A stretch of 64,000 nucleotides of DNA from Choristoneura fumiferana (taxonomy: Eukaryota; Arthropoda; Insecta; Lepidoptera; Tortricidae): contig NC_133477.1 of NCBI RefSeq assembly GCF_025370935.1, forward strand, positions 17,100,144 through 17,164,143. The letters are read 5' to 3'. Position numbers and translations under genes: made by a program. The notes beneath the pieces were generated by a model. The model worked only from the letters and a program-made list of their open reading frames with translations. It was not told the DNA's origin and did not search any database. Positions 61,129 through 64,000 of this stretch are shown piece by piece (the stretch's first letter is position 1; every line of letters starts with the position of its first letter).

Positions 61129-61815
61129 GCTCAGGCCTGAAATATCCGTTTTTCTAAAGTGTATTTTCGCAAAATGTCTGCTTTTCAGAATGTCAACACG
61201 CCTTTTGCATAATGTCAGCTTCTCAAAATGTCAGATATTTGAAATTGCCTGCCTCCAAGAATGGCAGTTTTTGTATAATGTTCGCTTTTCAGAAAGTGCT
61301 TATTCTCAAAATGTCTGCAACCTCAAAATATCCGCCTTCTTATAACGTTGGCATTCCAGAAAAGTCTTATTCCCAAAATGTCTCCAATCATGGTCTTCAA
61401 AATTGCATCTAAATCGGTTCAGCGGTTTAGCCGTGAAAGAGTAACAGACAGACAGTCTGAGTTACTTTCGGATTTTTTTTAGCATTGATTTTAGTAAAAA
61501 ACTAAAGTACGAAAATCCCTTCGTTTGGGTACGAAACCGGTTGAGAACGAAAAATATTAAAAAGCAGACATGGGAAAACAAACATAACAAGACTATAGCC
61601 TATTTAAAAAAGTGAACATAACGGAAAGCAGAAATTATGTTAATGCTAATATTATAGGAATGTAAACATTATGCATAGGCGACTTCCTGAGATTGTACAC
61701 ATTTTAAACAGCAGACATTTTGAGAAAGCTGACAAAATAGAAGTGCTAACATTGTGAAAACGCAGACGTTTTGAGACTTGTACATTTTAGGAAAACAGAC
61801 ATTTTAGGCCTGAGC
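61129..61815. repeat. Palindromic array of CAAAATGTCTGC motifs
   Basis: CTCAGGCCTGAAAT at the left is mirrored by ATTTTAGGCCTGAG at the right. The left arm repeats variants of TTCTCAAAATGTCTGC every ~20-25 bp (more than ten). The right arm repeats the complement, GCAGACATTTTGAGAA. The centre has a fragment CGGTTCAGCGGTTTAGCCGT typical of Helitron-like interiors. Confidence 0.7.
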
Positions 61816-62484
61816 CCTTGGCCCTTGTCTGCCGAAAGTTGCCGACCCCTGATACTAGATCAGCATAGTACAACCAGAATGTTAATGTCGCTCGGGACTC
61901 GTCGGTTTTCTTCATTTTCCTAAAGATTCAAATGAGAAAGAAAAAACACGATTTTTTGTTTAAGTTCCGAATGAATGACATTAGCAAACTAGTTTAAGTG
62001 TGCTTTACTTAAACGTAAAAATATTGCAGTTTAACTTAAATTAGCGAATACTTGACAAAAAGACGTCAAATTTATAAAAGATAAAAGGCACTAAAACTTG
62101 GTATAAATAAGATACATCCAACCCTTTACCATATAGGGCGACTTAATCAAAAAAGTTTACAAATTCTTCTTTATATTTTTTAAACAAACTTTTAAAACCC
62201 CTTGTCAAGTCTAAAACGAACCGAAACTATCAGTGTTCCTTTCTTAGGCTTAGAACTTTCTTTAGATAAATATTCAACGTAAGATTGAAGACTAGAAAAT
62301 GCTCGGCGAACACGTTAGGTGTGCGCCCATCTTTAGATCCCCAACATTATCTAGTCTATTTTTTCTGAAAAAATACAGTAGATGAAGAATAAGTTTGCAA
62401 AAATAATTAGAGACAATATGTCTACTCCCGGTGGTATTTTTCTGATTATTTATTTTCTGACGACCCCATGTAGTCAATTCTCTC
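61816..62484. other. 3' flank of Sec15
   Basis: No other gene recognised. It should contain the Sec15 3' UTR on the minus strand. Confidence 0.4.
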
Positions 62485-62731
62485 TCAGCCGGAACCATCT
62501 TGATTCTGCAGCGCCTTCAACTGCTTCAATACAGTGTCGAGCAACTTTCTCCTGTCCCGTTCGTTCTTCTTCAAAACAGAGAAGACGGAAGACTTCTGTT
62601 CGGCTTCTTTGAGCTTCTCGAGCAGAGTGGCGGCGTCGCGAGGCGTCACTAGGTTGTACTTTCGGCCGTCCATGTTGATGTCGTGAAGGTAGGAAGACCA
62701 GTCCCAGCCCGTTATGAGGTCTAGGAGTTGC
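62485..62731 (-). CDS. Sec15: Sec15 terminal exon
   Basis: One base plus 81 codons and a TGA. It begins QLLDLITGWDWSSYLHDIN and ends LKQLKALQNQDGSG. The acceptor is TACTTCCAG. Confidence 0.88.
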
Positions 62732-63821
62732 CTGGAAGTATAATTTTAAGTTTAAATTGTAGAAACAAGCTATAACGTGGTAAGTAGGTACTAAAATCCC
62801 AGATCACACTACATCATTACAAGTGAGATTGACCTTGAAAGGCTTGGGGTCCTCAATATCCTCATGGAGGATACCAGGATGCCATTGGAACACTGAAATA
62901 TCGCCGTATTGTGTCGTCTATCATAAACAAAACTGCTTGTTTCATTTACTATATCAGGGTACCACCAGAAATCTCGCTTTTCACCTAAGCTACGAACTAC
63001 GCTACGAGAGAATAAAGCTATCCGCAATATCGTGTTTCACCTACAAAAGTAACTCATCTTGATGACTGATGGCTGACCTGTGGCTAGCGGAATGTTTGCA
63101 CCCAAAGTTATTTGCTTTACGGCTTCGGGTTAGCAGAAGTTTGCAGAGCCTGCCAACTTAACATCCAGTCAATCATAGCCCAGGCAGAAAACAAGCAGAG
63201 CTCAGCTATACTCGTACATAAGTACGCATGAGTTTTTCACCAACTGACTTTCTAGGTCCACGTACATTATTAGAATTCTTCCTTTTCACCTATCAAAGTA
63301 CCAGGGCACCATAAATCACCAGGCAGCTCGGCTACCATCCAGCAGAAGTATCGCGTTTCACCTACAAAAAGTACCAGGCAACTATAAGTCACCAAGCGGG
63401 TGAACACTAGAAAATCGTCTTGTCCGCGTCGTCACATCTGAACAAAACTACCAGGGCATCATAAATTACACTCCCAAGATGCATGCCCAAACCCAGGAGA
63501 ATTCTATCAAATTTCACCTGCAAAAGTACCAGGGCACCAAAGTTACAAAGCGGCTGACCTGAGACTCGCGAAGTGTTCGAGCAGCTCGCCTTCGCGCAAG
63601 CCGGGCACGGGCTCGCCGGCCGCGAACTGTTCGCACTGGATCACATCCAAGTCCAGCTGGTAGAGTGCACCCGAAGATATTTGTTTCACGGCCGGGTCTA
63701 GGAGGAGATTGCGGAGACGCGTCGCTATGCGGTTGGTAGCTGCTCGCACTGCTGCTACCCTGATGTGTTCAGGAAATATTTGCTTTATTTTTACGATGGA
63801 GGTAAGCGACTGATTGACTAG
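62485..63821 (-). CDS. Sec15: Sec15/EXOC6 exocyst subunit, last two exons (partial)
   Basis: Exons 63559-63821 and 62485-62731 join in frame (AG + G at the junction) and give the C-terminal ~170 residues. The match to Sec15/EXOC6 is clear in QCEQFAAGEPVPG, the WDWSSYLHD helix, VTPRDAATLLEKLKEA and the basic FSVLKKNERDRRKLLDTVLK end. Sec15 is the exocyst subunit that binds Rab11/Sec4-type GTPases through its C-terminal helical bundle, linking secretory vesicles to the tethering complex at the plasma membrane. The 5' part lies beyond 64000. The acceptor at 63822 is chosen because TATTGTCAG precedes it; an alternative lies 18 bp further upstream in the gene. The intron contains a decayed second copy of the upstream exon. 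Confidence 0.88.
63071..63150 (-). pseudogene. Relic copy of Sec15 exon inside its intron
   Basis: GGCTGACCTGTGGCTAGCGG copies the donor region of the functional exon (GGCTGACCTGAGACTCGCG at 63553). GCACCCAAAGTTATTTG then copies GCACCCGAAGATATTTG near 63668. About 85 bp between the two are deleted and the frame is lost. Confidence 0.55.
63290..63551. repeat. Degenerate intronic repeat, TTTCACCTACAAAAGTACCA units
   Basis: Variants of TTCACCTNCAAAAGTACCAG followed by GGCACCATAAATCACC occur at about 63288, 63357, 63455 and 63514, with another at 63037 leading into the exon relic. The last unit abuts the functional exon's donor. Confidence 0.5.
63559..63821 (-). CDS. Sec15: Sec15 penultimate exon
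   Basis: 263 bp (87 codons + 2 bases). It encodes LVNQSLTSIVKIKQIFPEHI, AAVRAATNRIATRLRNLLLD and the QCEQFAAGEPVPGLREG segment. The donor reads AG/GTCAGC. Confidence 0.85.
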
Positions 63822-64000
63822 CTGACAATACACAATGCTGACAAGACAAATGACAGACATAGCACAACATAAATCATTGAACTCTTGAAATTCGGTATTA
63901 CATCGATCGCAGATTTTATTAACGTTGCATATAAAATACTCGCGCCAAATTTCAAGTCTCTATTCCCAGCGGATGAAATTATGGGATATTAAATATAATG

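Overview
This is AT-rich nuclear DNA of an insect, almost certainly a moth or butterfly (Lepidoptera). The grounds are its interspersed repeats (Helitron-like elements ending in GCCCGCGGC...CTAG, tRNA-derived SINEs with ATGATG tails, hairpin MITEs), its GT-AG introns and its gene repertoire. Protein-coding sequence is sparse: four genes are supported, and nearly everything else is intronic or intergenic repeat.

Genes. (1) 1146-6445, + strand: a complete four-exon, 141-aa divergent fatty-acid-binding protein (FABP/CRABP fold) with the exon phases of the family. (2) 39198-47975, + strand: a five-exon cytosolic glutathione S-transferase of delta/epsilon type. Its frame fails at two exon ends, and one missing base in a short homopolymer repairs each. 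(3) 48019-48426, - strand: a two-exon gene for a 99-aa secreted precursor ending in a six-cysteine inhibitor-cystine-knot (knottin) pattern. It runs tail to tail with the GST gene, only 43 bp between stop codons. (4) 62485-63821, - strand: the last two exons of Sec15/EXOC6, an exocyst subunit, with the rest beyond the right edge.

Assembly. There is a 100-N gap at 38822-38921 and a single n at 50347. The sequence 26728-38821 is repeated, near-identically but with indels, at 50348-57429. One copy ends at the N gap and the other starts immediately after the single n, so this is most simply two haplotypes assembled as a false tandem duplication around the GST/knottin contig. Comparing the copies gives natural empty sites for two Helitron-like insertions (2056 and 1853 bp) and one 409-bp inverted-repeat element, all present only in the left copy.

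Repeat landscape. 0-26 kb: FABP gene, then a mosaic of MITEs, SINEs, Helitron-like ends, LINE 3' fragments and a complete miniature LTR retrotransposon (TRIM, 18322-18989). 26.7-38.8 kb and 50.3-57.4 kb: the duplicated block, with no gene recognised in it. 38.9-50.3 kb: GST and knottin genes, with a 2.5-kb Helitron-like element in GST intron 2. 57.7-64 kb: repeats, an isolated TATA-box candidate, a palindromic short-motif array, then Sec15. The four genes do not form a functional cluster. No CRISPR, rRNA or functional tRNA gene was seen.
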